Part shown: positions 54,110 through 63,854 of the stretch, in pieces
Position numbering within the stretch: position 1 is the first letter of the stretch
How the letters are laid out: each line of letters opens with the position of its first letter
Source: Lachnospiraceae bacterium
Lineage (GTDB): Bacteria; Bacillota; Clostridia; Lachnospirales; Lachnospiraceae
Reading direction: 5' to 3'
Assembly (NCBI GenBank): GCA_024403355.1
Contig: JAKSRW010000004.1
Span: 54,231-118,230, forward strand
Length of the DNA stretch: 64,000 nucleotides
Made by a program: the position numbers and the translations under genes
The notes under the pieces: model-generated
The model's input: only the letters and a program-made list of their open reading frames with translations
The model's database searches: none
Told to the model about the DNA's origin: nothing

Positions 54110-57061
54110 ATGTCAAGAAATGTAAAGTCTTCAAAAGAACTGTCTTTATCGGATAAGTATCAGCTTGAATATGAGGAATATGTCCCTGATTGTAAGGGTG
54201 CGGGAATAGTTCTTCGCCATAAGAAAAGCGGGGCTAGAATTAATATTATTTCAAATGATGATGAGAATAAGGTATTCTGCATTATGTTCAGAACTCCGCC
54301 CAGGGATGATACCGGTGTGGCGCATATTATTGAGCACTCGGTACTTTCGGGCTCTGAAAAGTTCCCTACAAAGGACCCCTTTATGGACCTGGCAAGGAGC
54401 TCATTAAATACATTTTTAAATGCGCTTACCTTCCCTGATAAAACCTGTTATCCCGTAGCCAGCTGCAATGATAAGGACTTTGCAAACCTTATGGATGTAT
54501 ACATGGATGCGGTTTTACATCCGAATATTTATACACGTCCTCAGATTTTCAAGCAGGAGGGCTGGCACTACGAAATAGAGTCAAAGGATGACCCGGTTAC
54601 AATCAACGGTGTAGTATACAGTGAGATGAAGGGAGCATTTTCTTCACCTGACGATAAGCTGATGAGAGAGACATTTTCATGTCTTTTCCCCGATACCGCT
54701 TACGGAGTGGAGTCCGGCGGTGATCCTAAGTCCATCCCTGATTTGACCTATGAGAATTTCCTTGATTTCCACAGACGATATTATCATCCTACAAACAGCT
54801 ATATTTACCTGTACGGTAATGTGGATATAGAGGAGAGGCTTAACTGGCTGGATGAGGCATACCTTTCAAAATATGATGTTCAGCCTGTAGATTCCGAAAT
54901 TGCCAGACAGAAGCCCACAGGTGTCCTCGAAAAGGAAAGCTGCTATGCAATCGCAGAAGAGGATAGCGAGGAGGATGCAGATCTTCTGACCTTTGCGGCA
55001 ATCATAGGTGACAGCAGCGAACTTGAAAAGCTTCAGGCCTTTGATATAATAAGCAACTGTCTGTTCAATGTGCCCGGAGCACCTCTGCGTGAAAGACTTA
55101 TCGGCGAAGGAATCGGTCAGGACCTTTACTGCGGCGTTGATTCGAATCTCTGTCAGCCGATTATTCAGATTATTGTTAAGAATACCTCTGCGGACAAGAT
55201 GGAGCTGTTCAAAAAGATTCTTCGTGAGGAGCTTGAAAAAATAGTGAAAAACGGAATCGATAAGGATTCTCTTGCAGGTGTTCTGAACAGAACGGAATTT
55301 GAATATGCGGAGTCTGATTTCGGTTCACTTCCGAAGGGTATCGCATATGCGATAAATTCCGCTTCAACCTGGCTCTATGATGATAAAATGGCATTTACCC
55401 AGCTTCACAGGGGAGATATTTTTGAGAGTCTCAGGGAGAAGATTAACAGCGGCTACTATGAGGAGCTTATTCGTAAGTATCTGCTTGAGAGTGATTCATG
55501 CGTTTACTACAGACTTATAGCAAAGAAGGGCTACAGTAAGGAAGAAAATGAGAGGCTTGAAAAGAAGCTTGCCGATTATAAGGCTTCACTTTCCGATGCA
55601 GAGATAGAGGCGTTAATAGCGGAAAATGCCGCATTAAAGGAATATCAGTCAACTCCTTCGACAGCAGAGGAGCTTGCGACCATTCCCATGCTTTCGCGTT
55701 CGGACCTTGACCCGAATCCTCTTGAGCTTCGAAATGAAGAATTTACCGTTGAGGATGTAAACGTTAAGTTCCATAATTATGAAACAAACGATATAGTATA
55801 CATGAAGCTTTATTTTGACATGGATAAGCTGTCTGAGGAGCAGATTCAGCTGACAGAGCTGCTTTGCAAGCTGAACGGCGCAATGAATACAAAGGCCCAC
55901 AGTTATCCGGTGCTCAATTCTCTGATTAATATGCATACCGGCGGTATCAGCAGTTCTATCACAAGCTTCGGTAAAAGAGGTCAGAAGAATTTTTACAGAC
56001 CCATGTTTCTGGTTGACGCAAAGTTTATGAAGCATGAGCTTGATAATGCACTTGAGCTTATAAAAGAGCTTATTCTTACAACGGATTATTCTTCTGTTAA
56101 GCGTGTGCGCGAGCTTTTGGCTGAGACCCGTGCAAGAATGCAGTCATATTTTGTTGAATCAGGAGATCACGTTGCCATGAAGAAGGCGGCGGCAGGTGCA
56201 TCATCGGCAAATGCATTTACCGAGCTGATTGACGGTATAAGCTATTACAGATTCATCGAGAAAATGATTGCAAAATCTGATGATGAGCTTGCGGCTTCGC
56301 TTGAAGAAGTTCAGAATATCATTAGGACAATCGTTGGCAGGGATAACTGTTTTATAGATATCACCTGTAATACAGAGCTTAAAGACAGGTTTGTCGAGAA
56401 GCTTCCCGGCTTTATTATGACATTTGATAAGGTAGGTGTAAAGGAAGGCGATCACTGCGGTCCTATGATTAAGAGCGAGGATAAATCACTGTTAATCAAG
56501 TATTCGGGCGAAGTAAATTATGTATGTCTTGCGGGACGCTTTGAAGAGCTTTCTCTTAAGCAGACAGGTGTACTGAATGTAGCAAACAAGATTATCAGCC
56601 GTGATTTCCTTTACAATAAAATCCGTGTGCTCGGCGGCGCATACGGCAGCGGACTGCTGGTTAATCCCATGTCTGCCATCGGTGTATATTTCTCGTACCG
56701 TGATCCTAATCTGAAAAATACGATAGATGTATATGGTAAGGTTGCTGATTATATCAGAAACTTTAATCCTGATGACAGAGATATGCTTAAATATATCATC
56801 GGTACCATCGGCGGCATGACCAGACCCTTAAGCCCTGCGGCAAAGGGCGGAAGAGACCTTTCCAGACTGATGGAGGGTACAAGCTATGATATGCTTAAGG
56901 AAGTTCGTGAGGCGGTAATAAATACAAGCGCGGAGGATATCAGAGCTCTTGCGAAGGTATTCGATGAGCTTATAAAGGATGCATCAATCTGTGCGGTAGC
57001 CTGCGAAAAGTCGGCTGATGCTGAGGGCGACTGCCTTGAAAAGACAGAGCAGATGTTTTAA
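54110..57061 (+). CDS. M16C insulinase-type metallopeptidase (presequence protease-like)
   Basis: 983 residues, close to the PreP/Cym1 length, made of two M16 halves joined by a helical linker. The inverted zinc motif HIIEH (72-76) in VAHIIEHSVLSGSEKFPTKDPF and the distal Glu172 in YSEMKGAFSS mark it as active. NALTFPDKTCYPVAS and HPTNSYIYLYGNVD follow. The C-terminal half has the M16C-associated domain. Substrates in bacteria are unknown; it degrades peptides in the cytosol in related systems. Ribosome-site geometry is odd (see the site at 54079). Era follows 27 bases after the stop. Confidence 0.93.
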   Translation: MSRNVKSSKELSLSDKYQLEYEEYVPDCKGAGIVLRHKKSGARINIISNDDENKVFCIMFRTPPRDDTGVAHIIEHSVLSGSEKFPTKDPFMDLARSSLNTFLNALTFPDKTCYPVASCNDKDFANLMDVYMDAVLHPNIYTRPQIFKQEGWHYEIESKDDPVTINGVVYSEMKGAFSSPDDKLMRETFSCLFPDTAYGVESGGDPKSIPDLTYENFLDFHRRYYHPTNSYIYLYGNVDIEERLNWLDEAYLSKYDVQPVDSEIARQKPTGVLEKESCYAIAEEDSEEDADLLTFAAIIGDSSELEKLQAFDIISNCLFNVPGAPLRERLIGEGIGQDLYCGVDSNLCQPIIQIIVKNTSADKMELFKKILREELEKIVKNGIDKDSLAGVLNRTEFEYAESDFGSLPKGIAYAINSASTWLYDDKMAFTQLHRGDIFESLREKINSGYYEELIRKYLLESDSCVYYRLIAKKGYSKEENERLEKKLADYKASLSDAEIEALIAENAALKEYQSTPSTAEELATIPMLSRSDLDPNPLELRNEEFTVEDVNVKFHNYETNDIVYMKLYFDMDKLSEEQIQLTELLCKLNGAMNTKAHSYPVLNSLINMHTGGISSSITSFGKRGQKNFYRPMFLVDAKFMKHELDNALELIKELILTTDYSSVKRVRELLAETRARMQSYFVESGDHVAMKKAAAGASSANAFTELIDGISYYRFIEKMIAKSDDELAASLEEVQNIIRTIVGRDNCFIDITCNTELKDRFVEKLPGFIMTFDKVGVKEGDHCGPMIKSEDKSLLIKYSGEVNYVCLAGRFEELSLKQTGVLNVANKIISRDFLYNKIRVLGGAYGSGLLVNPMSAIGVYFSYRDPNLKNTIDVYGKVADYIRNFNPDDRDMLKYIIGTIGGMTRPLSPAAKGGRDLSRLMEGTSYDMLKEVREAVINTSAEDIRALAKVFDELIKDASICAVACEKSADAEGDCLEKTEQMF

Positions 57062-57088
57062 TTTAGGAAAGGTTTGGATATTATATAA

Positions 57089-58102
57089 ATGAGTGAATTT
57101 AAATCAGGATTTGTTGCTCTTGTGGGTCGTACCAATGTAGGTAAATCCACACTGATGAACAGGCTGATAGGCCAGAAGGTTGCCATTACATCAAATAAGC
57201 CTCAGACCACACGTACAAGAATAAGAACGATTCTGACCACGGATGAGGGCCAGGCAATCTTTATCGACACACCGGGTATTCATAAGGCTCAGAATAAGCT
57301 GGGCAATTTCATGGTGGGTGTTGCGGAAAAAACCTTGTCCGAAGTAGACCTTATTCTCTGGCTTATTGAGCCGGTGGATTATGTGGGAATCGGAGACAGA
57401 CATATAGCTGAGCTTCTCGGAAAAGCGACCGAGGCACCTCAAAATGAAGAAGAAAAGGACTCAGCTAATGCGGTTAAAATGTCTGAAAACCGGATTTTGG
57501 GAACCGGCTCGCACAAAATTCCGCGAGTACTTGTAATTAATAAGATTGACAAGATTTCAAAGGAAAAGCAGCTTGAACTGATTAATACCTATAAGGATCT
57601 CTGTGATTTTGATGCGATAGTACCAATTAGTGCATTGAAGGGTGACAATGAGGATGAGCTTAAAAAGGTTATTTTTAACCTTCTTCCGGAGGGCCCTATG
57701 TTTTACGATGAGGATGAACTCACAGACCAGCCGGAAAGACAGATTGCGGCCGAGCTTATCAGAGAAAAGGCGCTTCGCCTGCTGGATGATGAGATTCCCC
57801 ACGGTATAGCGGTAGGTATCGAGAAAATGAAGGAAAGACCTTCTGCTTATGCAAATAAGCCGAATTATATTCCTTTTTATGACATTGAAGCGACCATTGT
57901 CTGCGAGAGAGATTCACATAAGGGCATTATAATCGGCAAGCAGGGCTCAATGCTTAAAAAGATAGGCACACAGGCACGCCATGAAATAGAATCTCTTCTG
58001 GCATGCAGGGTAAACCTTCAGCTTTTTGTAAAAGTTAAAAAGGACTGGCGTGACAGCGCATTTTTATTGAAGAATTACGGCTTCGTTGATGAAGACGAAT
58101 AA
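57089..58102 (+). CDS. era: GTPase Era with an extra insertion
   Basis: Essential GTPase for 16S rRNA maturation. G1 GRTNVGKST, G2 region SNKPQTTRTRIR, G3 DTPGI, G4 NKID, G5 SALKG, and C-terminal KH domain with GIIIGKQGSMLKKIG. 337 residues against about 300 typically; the extra comes from a Glu/Asn/Ser-rich stretch at about 113-145 (between KATEAPQNEEEKDSANA and GSHKI), between G3 and G4. AGGAAAGG upstream of the ATG. recO follows 43 bases downstream, a common pairing. Confidence 0.96.
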   Translation: MSEFKSGFVALVGRTNVGKSTLMNRLIGQKVAITSNKPQTTRTRIRTILTTDEGQAIFIDTPGIHKAQNKLGNFMVGVAEKTLSEVDLILWLIEPVDYVGIGDRHIAELLGKATEAPQNEEEKDSANAVKMSENRILGTGSHKIPRVLVINKIDKISKEKQLELINTYKDLCDFDAIVPISALKGDNEDELKKVIFNLLPEGPMFYDEDELTDQPERQIAAELIREKALRLLDDEIPHGIAVGIEKMKERPSAYANKPNYIPFYDIEATIVCERDSHKGIIIGKQGSMLKKIGTQARHEIESLLACRVNLQLFVKVKKDWRDSAFLLKNYGFVDEDE

Positions 58103-58145
58103 AATAACAGGTAGATAGCAGAATATATGCTGCGTTTGGAGGAAA

Positions 58146-58928
58146 ATGAGCGGACAGGTATACTTAACGGGAATAGTACTGAGTGCTATGCCGGTCAATG
58201 ATTATGACCGGCGGTTAAGCATACTCACTTTTGAGCACGGAAGGGTAAGTGCCTTTGCCCGCGGAGCCAGACGTCCTAAAAATCAGCTGACTGCGGCATC
58301 GCAGCCCTTTACTTACGGAAAATTCACCGCTTACGAGGGAAAGGACTCATTTACGGTAACAGCCTGTGAGGAAGCTACGTATTTTGACAAGCTGGCCTAT
58401 GACCCCGATAAGGTATATTACGGCATGTATTTTTGTGAGCTTATGGAATACCTTACAAGAGAGAATTCCGAGGACAGGGAGCAGGTGAAGCTGCTTTATA
58501 CCACTCTCAGTGCATTATCAAAGGGTGTTATTTCGCTGAAGCTCATCAGAAGGATATTTGAACTCAGGGCAATCAGCAATTACGGCGAAGCACCGAACAT
58601 TTTTGAGTGCAGCGTCTGTCATAAAAAGACTTCGGATAACGGCTGGTTTTTAAATAAAAAAAGGAATGTGCTTGTCTGCAGGGAATGCAGCATTTCGCTT
58701 CCTCATGATGCTTCGGAGGGGCATTCGGGAGATGATATTTTTATCAGCGAAACAGTAAGATATACAATGCATTACTGTATAACCTCACCCTTAAAAAAGC
58801 TCTACGGTTTTTCGCTTACGGACACTGCATTTGAAGAATTTAACGCTCTGATTGACGGCTATGTAAAAAGACACGTTGACAAAAAGCTTAAATCCCTGGA
58901 GATTCTGGAATTTTGCGGTGATAATTAA
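58146..58928 (+). CDS. recO: DNA repair protein RecO
   Basis: 260 residues. Helps RecA load on SSB-coated DNA with RecR. N-terminal OB fold (TGIVLSAMPVNDYDRRLSILTFEHGRVSAFARGARRPKN), helical core, and an intact four-cysteine zinc site CSVCHKK...VCREC (about 155-182). GGAGG six bases before the ATG. Part of the era-recO pair. Confidence 0.93.
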   Translation: MSGQVYLTGIVLSAMPVNDYDRRLSILTFEHGRVSAFARGARRPKNQLTAASQPFTYGKFTAYEGKDSFTVTACEEATYFDKLAYDPDKVYYGMYFCELMEYLTRENSEDREQVKLLYTTLSALSKGVISLKLIRRIFELRAISNYGEAPNIFECSVCHKKTSDNGWFLNKKRNVLVCRECSISLPHDASEGHSGDDIFISETVRYTMHYCITSPLKKLYGFSLTDTAFEEFNALIDGYVKRHVDKKLKSLEILEFCGDN

Positions 58929-59023
58929 TTTGTTAAAAAATTGCTTTACTACTTGCAAATTTTATGTTAAAAGTATAAGATAAAAAAGTTAGAAACGAAT
59001 AAATATTCTAAGGAGTGATAATT

Positions 59024-60412
59024 ATGGAAAAGACAATGGATAAAATCGTGGCTCTTGCAAAAACAAGAGGCTTTGTATATCCCGGTTCAGAGATTTACGG
59101 CGGACTGGCAAACACCTGGGATTACGGTAACCTTGGTGTAGAATTAAAGAATAATGTCAAGAAGGCATGGTGGAAGAAATTCGTTCAGGAGAACAAGTAC
59201 AACGTAGGTGTTGACTGTGCCATTCTTATGAATCCCCAGACATGGGTAGCATCAGGACATCTTGGCGGCTTCTCGGATCCTCTTATGGATTGTAAGGAGT
59301 GTCATGAAAGATTCAGAGCAGACAAGCTCATCGAGGATTTCGCAGCTGAGAAGGGTGTAGCTCTTCCCAAGCCCGTAGATGCTTTTACCCAGGAGGAGAT
59401 GAAGGCATATATTGATGATAACAATATCTGCTGTCCTACATGCGGAAAGCACAACTTTACAGATATTAGACAGTTCAACCTTATGTTCAAGACCTTCCAG
59501 GGCGTTACAGAGGATGCAAAGAACGTTGTATACCTTCGTCCCGAGACAGCACAGGGTATTTTCGTAAACTTCAAGAATGTACAGCGTACATCAAGAAAGA
59601 AGCTTCCCTTCGGTATCGGCCAGATCGGTAAGTCATTCCGTAATGAGATTACACCCGGTAACTTCACCTTCAGAACACGAGAGTTCGAGCAGATGGAGCT
59701 TGAGTTCTTCTGCCAGCCCGGAACAGACCTTGAGTGGTTCCAGTACTGGAGAGCATTCTGCCGTGACTGGCTCCTTTCACTCGGTATCAAGGAAGATGAG
59801 ATGAGACTTCGTGACCATGATCCCGAGGAGCTTTGCTTCTATTCAAAGGGAACAACAGATATCGAGTTCTTATTCCCCTTCGGATGGGGCGAGCTTTGGG
59901 GTATTGCCGACAGAACAGATTATGACCTTACACAGCATCAGAACCTTTCAAAGGAAGAGATGACCTACTTTGATGAGGAAAGAAACGAGAAGTACGTTCC
60001 TTACGTTGTAGAGCCTTCACTCGGTGCTGACCGTGTTACTCTTGCTTTCCTTTGCGCAGCTTACGATGAGGAAGAGCTTGAGGGCGGCGATGTTCGTACA
60101 GTACTTCATTTCCATCCCGCGCTTGCACCTGTTAAGGTTGGTGTGCTTCCTCTTTCAAAGAAGCTTAATGAGGGTGCAGAGAAGGTATTTGACGAGCTTT
60201 GCAAGTACTGGAACTGTGAATTTGACGATCGCGGAACCATCGGAAAGCGTTACAGAAGATTTGATGAAATCGGAACACCCTGGTGTGTTACATACGATTT
60301 TGATTCAGAGACAGACGGCTGCGTAACAGTCAGAGACCGTGATACAATGCAGCAGGAAAGAATTGCAATTGCGGATCTTAAGAGCTATTTTGAGAAGAAG
60401 ATGGAATTTTAA
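59024..60412 (+). CDS. glyS: Glycyl-tRNA synthetase (single-chain alpha2 type)
   Basis: 462 residues; charges tRNA-Gly. Class II synthetase motifs: [19 protein letters not shown], motif 2-like [16 protein letters not shown] with [25 protein letters not shown], and motif 3 [18 protein letters not shown], then an anticodon-binding domain ([23 protein letters not shown]). ATG at 59024 after AAGGAGTGAT. The 95-base gap after recO is too short for a T-box leader. Confidence 0.96.
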   Translation: MEKTMDKIVALAKTRGFVYPGSEIYGGLANTWDYGNLGVELKNNVKKAWWKKFVQENKYNVGVDCAILMNPQTWVASGHLGGFSDPLMDCKECHERFRADKLIEDFAAEKGVALPKPVDAFTQEEMKAYIDDNNICCPTCGKHNFTDIRQFNLMFKTFQGVTEDAKNVVYLRPETAQGIFVNFKNVQRTSRKKLPFGIGQIGKSFRNEITPGNFTFRTREFEQMELEFFCQPGTDLEWFQYWRAFCRDWLLSLGIKEDEMRLRDHDPEELCFYSKGTTDIEFLFPFGWGELWGIADRTDYDLTQHQNLSKEEMTYFDEERNEKYVPYVVEPSLGADRVTLAFLCAAYDEEELEGGDVRTVLHFHPALAPVKVGVLPLSKKLNEGAEKVFDELCKYWNCEFDDRGTIGKRYRRFDEIGTPWCVTYDFDSETDGCVTVRDRDTMQQERIAIADLKSYFEKKMEF

Positions 60413-60451
60413 GATATTTACAAGATAATACATCTGAATAAAGAGAGGATA

Positions 60452-60486
60452 ATACAGAGAGCATTCATTGTTCTCTGTATTTTTTT
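60452..60486 (+). terminator. Terminator after glyS
   Basis: ATACAGAGA (60452-60460) / TCTCTGTAT (60472-60480), eleven-base loop, followed by TTTTTT. Confidence 0.88.
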
Positions 60487-60669
60487 AGTCGATAAAGTTT
60501 ATATATATGCAAAATATGCCTGTAAAATGTTCAAACCGTACAAAAAAAATTAGCAAATTTGTGCAAGTTTTACATAAAAAAATGTTTATTTATTTAATGT
60601 AATATGTTATACTAAAATAAGTGATTACAGACTCTGTCTGTGGTTAAATAACAAGGAGGAATACTACTA

Positions 60670-63360
60670 ATGAGAAAATGGGTTTATGCATTTACTGAAG
60701 GTAGTGCAGACATGAGAAACCTTTTAGGTGGCAAGGGCGCAAACTTGGCAGAGATGACCAAAATCGGTCTTCCCGTACCTCAGGGTTTCACCATCACAAC
60801 TGAAGCTTGTACTCAGTATTATGAGGATGGTCGTAAAATTAATGATGAGATTATGGAACAGGCCATGGAAGGCGTTAAGCGCATGGAGGAAATCAATGGC
60901 AAGAAGTTCGGTGATTTAACAAATCCCCTTCTTGTATCGGTTCGTTCAGGTGCCAGAGCATCCATGCCCGGTATGATGGATACAATTCTTAACCTTGGTC
61001 TTAATGATAAGGTTGTCGATGCTATGATTGCAGGTAATCCTGATCCTAAGTTCAAGAGATTCGTATACGATTCCTACAGACGTTTCATTCAGATGTTCTC
61101 TGACGTTGTAATGGGCGTTGGTAAGAAGTTCTTTGAGGAATTAATTGACAAGATGAAGGCTAAGAAGGGCGTTAAGTTTGACGTAGACCTTACAGCAGCA
61201 GATCTTAAGGCTCTCGCTAAGCAGTTCAAGGAAGAGTACAAGAATCAGCTCGGAAAGGATTTCCCTTCAGATCCCGTTGAGCAGCTTAAGCTTGCCATCG
61301 AGGCAGTATTCCGTTCATGGGATAACCCCCGTGCTAACGTATATCGTCGTGATAATGATATCCCTTATTCATGGGGTACCGCAGTAAACGTAATGCCCAT
61401 GGTATTCGGTAACCTTAATGACCAGTCAGGTACAGGTGTAGCATTTACACGTGATCCTGCAACAGGTGAGAAGAAGCTCATGGGTGAGTTCCTTATCAAT
61501 GCACAGGGCGAGGACGTAGTTGCCGGTGTTCGTACACCTATGCCTATCGCTCAGATGGAGAAGGAGTTCCCTGATGCATACGCACAGTTCATCGAGGTTT
61601 GTGAAATCCTTGAGAATCATTACCATGATATGCAGGATATGGAGTTCACGGTAGAAAACAAGAAGCTTTACATGCTCCAGTGCCGTAACGGTAAGAGAAC
61701 TGCTCCTGCTGCACTTAAGATTGCATGTGACCTGGTAGATGAAGGACATAAGACAGAAGAGGAAGCAGTAGCAATGATCGATCCTCGTAACCTTGATACA
61801 CTTCTTCATCCTCAGTTCGATGCAAAGGCCATCAAGAAGGCTACACCTCTTGGAAAGGGTCTTGGCGCATCACCCGGAGCTGCATGCGGTAAGGTTGTAT
61901 TCTCAGCAGAGGATGCAGAGGCTTGGGCAGCTAAGGGTGAGAAGGTAGTTCTTGTTCGTCTTGAGACTTCACCTGAGGATATCACAGGTATGAAGGTTGC
62001 TCAGGGTATTCTCACAGTTCGTGGCGGTATGACTTCACATGCTGCGGTAGTTGCCCGTGGTATGGGTACCTGCTGTGTATCAGGCTGTGGCGATATCGCT
62101 ATGGATGAGGAAAATAAGAAGTTCAAGCTCGGTGGAAAGACCTTCACAGAGGGCTCAACAATTTCTATCGACGGTACAACAGGTAATATTTACGCAGGTC
62201 TTATTCCTACGGTAGATGCTTCAATTTCAGGTGATTTCGGCCGTGTAATGGGCTGGGCTGACAAGTACAGAAGACTTAAGGTTCGTACAAATGCAGATAC
62301 TCCTTCAGATGCACGTAAGGCTCACGAGCTCGGTGCAGAAGGTATCGGTCTTTGCCGTACAGAGCATATGTTTTTTGATCCTGAGAGAATCGCAGCATTC
62401 CGTGAGATGATCTGTTCAGATACAGAAGAAGAGAGAGAGGTAGCTCTTGATAAGATTCTTCCTTATCAGCAGAGCGATTTCAAGGCTCTTTATGAGGCAC
62501 TTGAGGGTTGTCCCGTTACAATCCGTTTCCTTGATCCCCCTCTTCATGAGTTCGTTCCCACAGAGGATGCTGATATCCAGAAGCTTGCAGATGTTAAGGG
62601 CAAGAGCGTAGAGGAAATTAAGACCTTCTGCGCAAGCCTTCACGAGTTCAACCCTATGATGGGTCACCGTGGATGCCGTCTTGCTGTTACATATCCTTCA
62701 ATTGCCAGAATGCAGACAAAGGCTGTTATCCGTGCGGCAATCGAGGTTAAGAAGGAGCATCCTGACTGGACAGTTAAGCCTGAAATCATGATTCCTCTTG
62801 TATGTGAAATCAAGGAGCTTAAGTTCGTTAAGAAGGTAGTAGTTGAGACTGCAGATGCAGAAATCGCAGCATCAGGTATCGACCTTAAGTATGAGGTTGG
62901 TACTATGATTGAGATTCCCCGTGCAGCACTTACTGCAGACGAAATTGCATCAGAGGCTGATTTCTTCTGCTTCGGTACAAATGACCTTACACAGATGACA
63001 TTCGGTTTCTCACGTGATGATGCAGGTAAGTTCCTCAATGCATATTATGATACAAAGATTTTCGAGAACGATCCCTTCGCAAAGCTTGACCAGACAGGTG
63101 TAGGTAAGCTTATGGAATTATCAATGAAGCTTGGTAAGCCCGTAAATCCCAACCTTCATGTAGGTATCTGTGGTGAGCACGGCGGAGATCCCGCATCAGT
63201 AGAGTTCTGCCACAAGATTGGTCTTGATTATGTATCATGTTCACCTTTCCGTGTTCCTATTGCAAGACTTGCAGCAGCACAGGCAGCTATCGCTCAGAAG
63301 AAGGAGCTCTTTAAGAAGCTTGCAGCTGATAATCCTGAAATGGCATGGGCTTTTAAATAA
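60670..63360 (+). CDS. ppdK: Pyruvate, phosphate dikinase
   Basis: 896 residues. Interconverts pyruvate, ATP and phosphate with PEP, AMP and PPi; in anaerobic Clostridia mainly glycolytic. N-terminal nucleotide-binding domain (LLGGKGANLAEMTKIGLPVPQGFTI; SVRSGARASMPGMMDTILNLGLN), phosphohistidine domain with His457 in GGMTSHAAVVARGMG, and the PEP/pyruvate barrel with GLCRTEHMFF and Cys834 in GICGEHGGDP. These positions agree with the well-studied Clostridium symbiosum enzyme (His455, Cys831). AAGGAGG nine bases before the ATG. Very biased codon use. A TATACT -10 lies at 60608-60613 with a weak -35, and the 12-mer GCAAATTTGTGC at 60553. Confidence 0.98.
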   Translation: MRKWVYAFTEGSADMRNLLGGKGANLAEMTKIGLPVPQGFTITTEACTQYYEDGRKINDEIMEQAMEGVKRMEEINGKKFGDLTNPLLVSVRSGARASMPGMMDTILNLGLNDKVVDAMIAGNPDPKFKRFVYDSYRRFIQMFSDVVMGVGKKFFEELIDKMKAKKGVKFDVDLTAADLKALAKQFKEEYKNQLGKDFPSDPVEQLKLAIEAVFRSWDNPRANVYRRDNDIPYSWGTAVNVMPMVFGNLNDQSGTGVAFTRDPATGEKKLMGEFLINAQGEDVVAGVRTPMPIAQMEKEFPDAYAQFIEVCEILENHYHDMQDMEFTVENKKLYMLQCRNGKRTAPAALKIACDLVDEGHKTEEEAVAMIDPRNLDTLLHPQFDAKAIKKATPLGKGLGASPGAACGKVVFSAEDAEAWAAKGEKVVLVRLETSPEDITGMKVAQGILTVRGGMTSHAAVVARGMGTCCVSGCGDIAMDEENKKFKLGGKTFTEGSTISIDGTTGNIYAGLIPTVDASISGDFGRVMGWADKYRRLKVRTNADTPSDARKAHELGAEGIGLCRTEHMFFDPERIAAFREMICSDTEEEREVALDKILPYQQSDFKALYEALEGCPVTIRFLDPPLHEFVPTEDADIQKLADVKGKSVEEIKTFCASLHEFNPMMGHRGCRLAVTYPSIARMQTKAVIRAAIEVKKEHPDWTVKPEIMIPLVCEIKELKFVKKVVVETADAEIAASGIDLKYEVGTMIEIPRAALTADEIASEADFFCFGTNDLTQMTFGFSRDDAGKFLNAYYDTKIFENDPFAKLDQTGVGKLMELSMKLGKPVNPNLHVGICGEHGGDPASVEFCHKIGLDYVSCSPFRVPIARLAAAQAAIAQKKELFKKLAADNPEMAWAFK

Positions 63361-63376
63361 AATAAATTGTTTGATA

Positions 63377-63418
63377 GCTGAGGTTGCAGCTCCGCAGGCT
63401 GCTATCGCTAATAAGTAG
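63377..63418 (+). pseudogene. Remnant resembling the ppdK C-terminal tail
   Basis: Just after the ppdK stop, one frame reads AEVAAPQAAIANK and then TAG, closely like the ppdK tail ARLAAAQAAIAQK. About two thirds of the 42 bases match the segment in the gene. It has no start. It could be a leftover of an imperfect duplication or of an older, longer 3' end displaced by a stop. Confidence 0.35.
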
Positions 63419-63461
63419 GGCTATCTTTTAGCTAACTTTTGCGAAACTAAATAAAAACATG

Positions 63462-63507
63462 AACTCCTCGTTTTGAATGTAACAGTTCGAAACGAGGAGT
63501 TTTTTTG
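63462..63507 (+). terminator. Terminator after ppdK
   Basis: AACTCCTCGTTT (63462-63473) pairs perfectly with AAACGAGGAGTT (63490-63501), followed by TTTTTT. Strong intrinsic terminator. Confidence 0.92.
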
Positions 63508-63819
63508 CCTAAATAATCGTTCGAGCCCTTGTAGAATATGGAAAAAGCAATCGAGTGGGGCGAAATAAAGATTTCGGATTCGCCCAATTATCTATAAATG
63601 ATATCTCGAGGTGGAATCATCGCAAAAAAAGAAAGTCAGTCCATGGAATAAAGCACATAATTATATGATATAAGTTATCGTAGAAAACGCATCGATAGAG
63701 AGAATAGACAGTCCATGAGTAGCTAGATTGCCACGCCGGTAGTCTGGTTATTCTTTTGCAAAAATGGTGGTTAAAGGGGACAAATAGATGTAAAAACAGA
63801 CAGGTTAACATAATTCAAG
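63508..63819. other. Intergenic stretch without a supported gene
   Basis: No credible protein frame. Contains a hairpin GGGCGAA (63558-63564) / TTCGCCC (63579-63585) and two copies of CAGTCCATG (63637-63645 and 63719-63727, 82 bases apart). The repeats and hairpin suggest RNA structure, but I cannot assign a family. Confidence 0.35.
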
Positions 63820-63848
63820 TTGTTTATATGCTTTATAATCGATATAAT
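63820..63848 (+). promoter_or_regulatory. Promoter for the right-edge structured RNA
   Basis: TTGTTT (63820-63825), 17-base spacer, perfect TATAAT (63843-63848). The start is expected near 63855, just before the first copy of the repeated 14-mer. Confidence 0.65.
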
Positions 63849-63854
63849 AAATGT

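Noticed and set aside
58929..59023. T-box leader before glyS
   Set aside because: Only 95 bases, no specifier loop or the conserved T-box sequence.
63218..63418. 66-residue plus-strand frame overlapping the ppdK end
   Set aside because: Lies mostly inside ppdK in another frame with unlikely composition; only its last residues, outside ppdK, are of interest.
63637..63727. CRISPR-like repeats (two CAGTCCATG copies)
   Set aside because: Only two nine-base copies, no regular spacers and no cas genes.
63617..63811. 64-residue minus-strand frame in the right intergenic region
   Set aside because: No ribosome-binding sequence and low-complexity aromatic composition; treated as chance.
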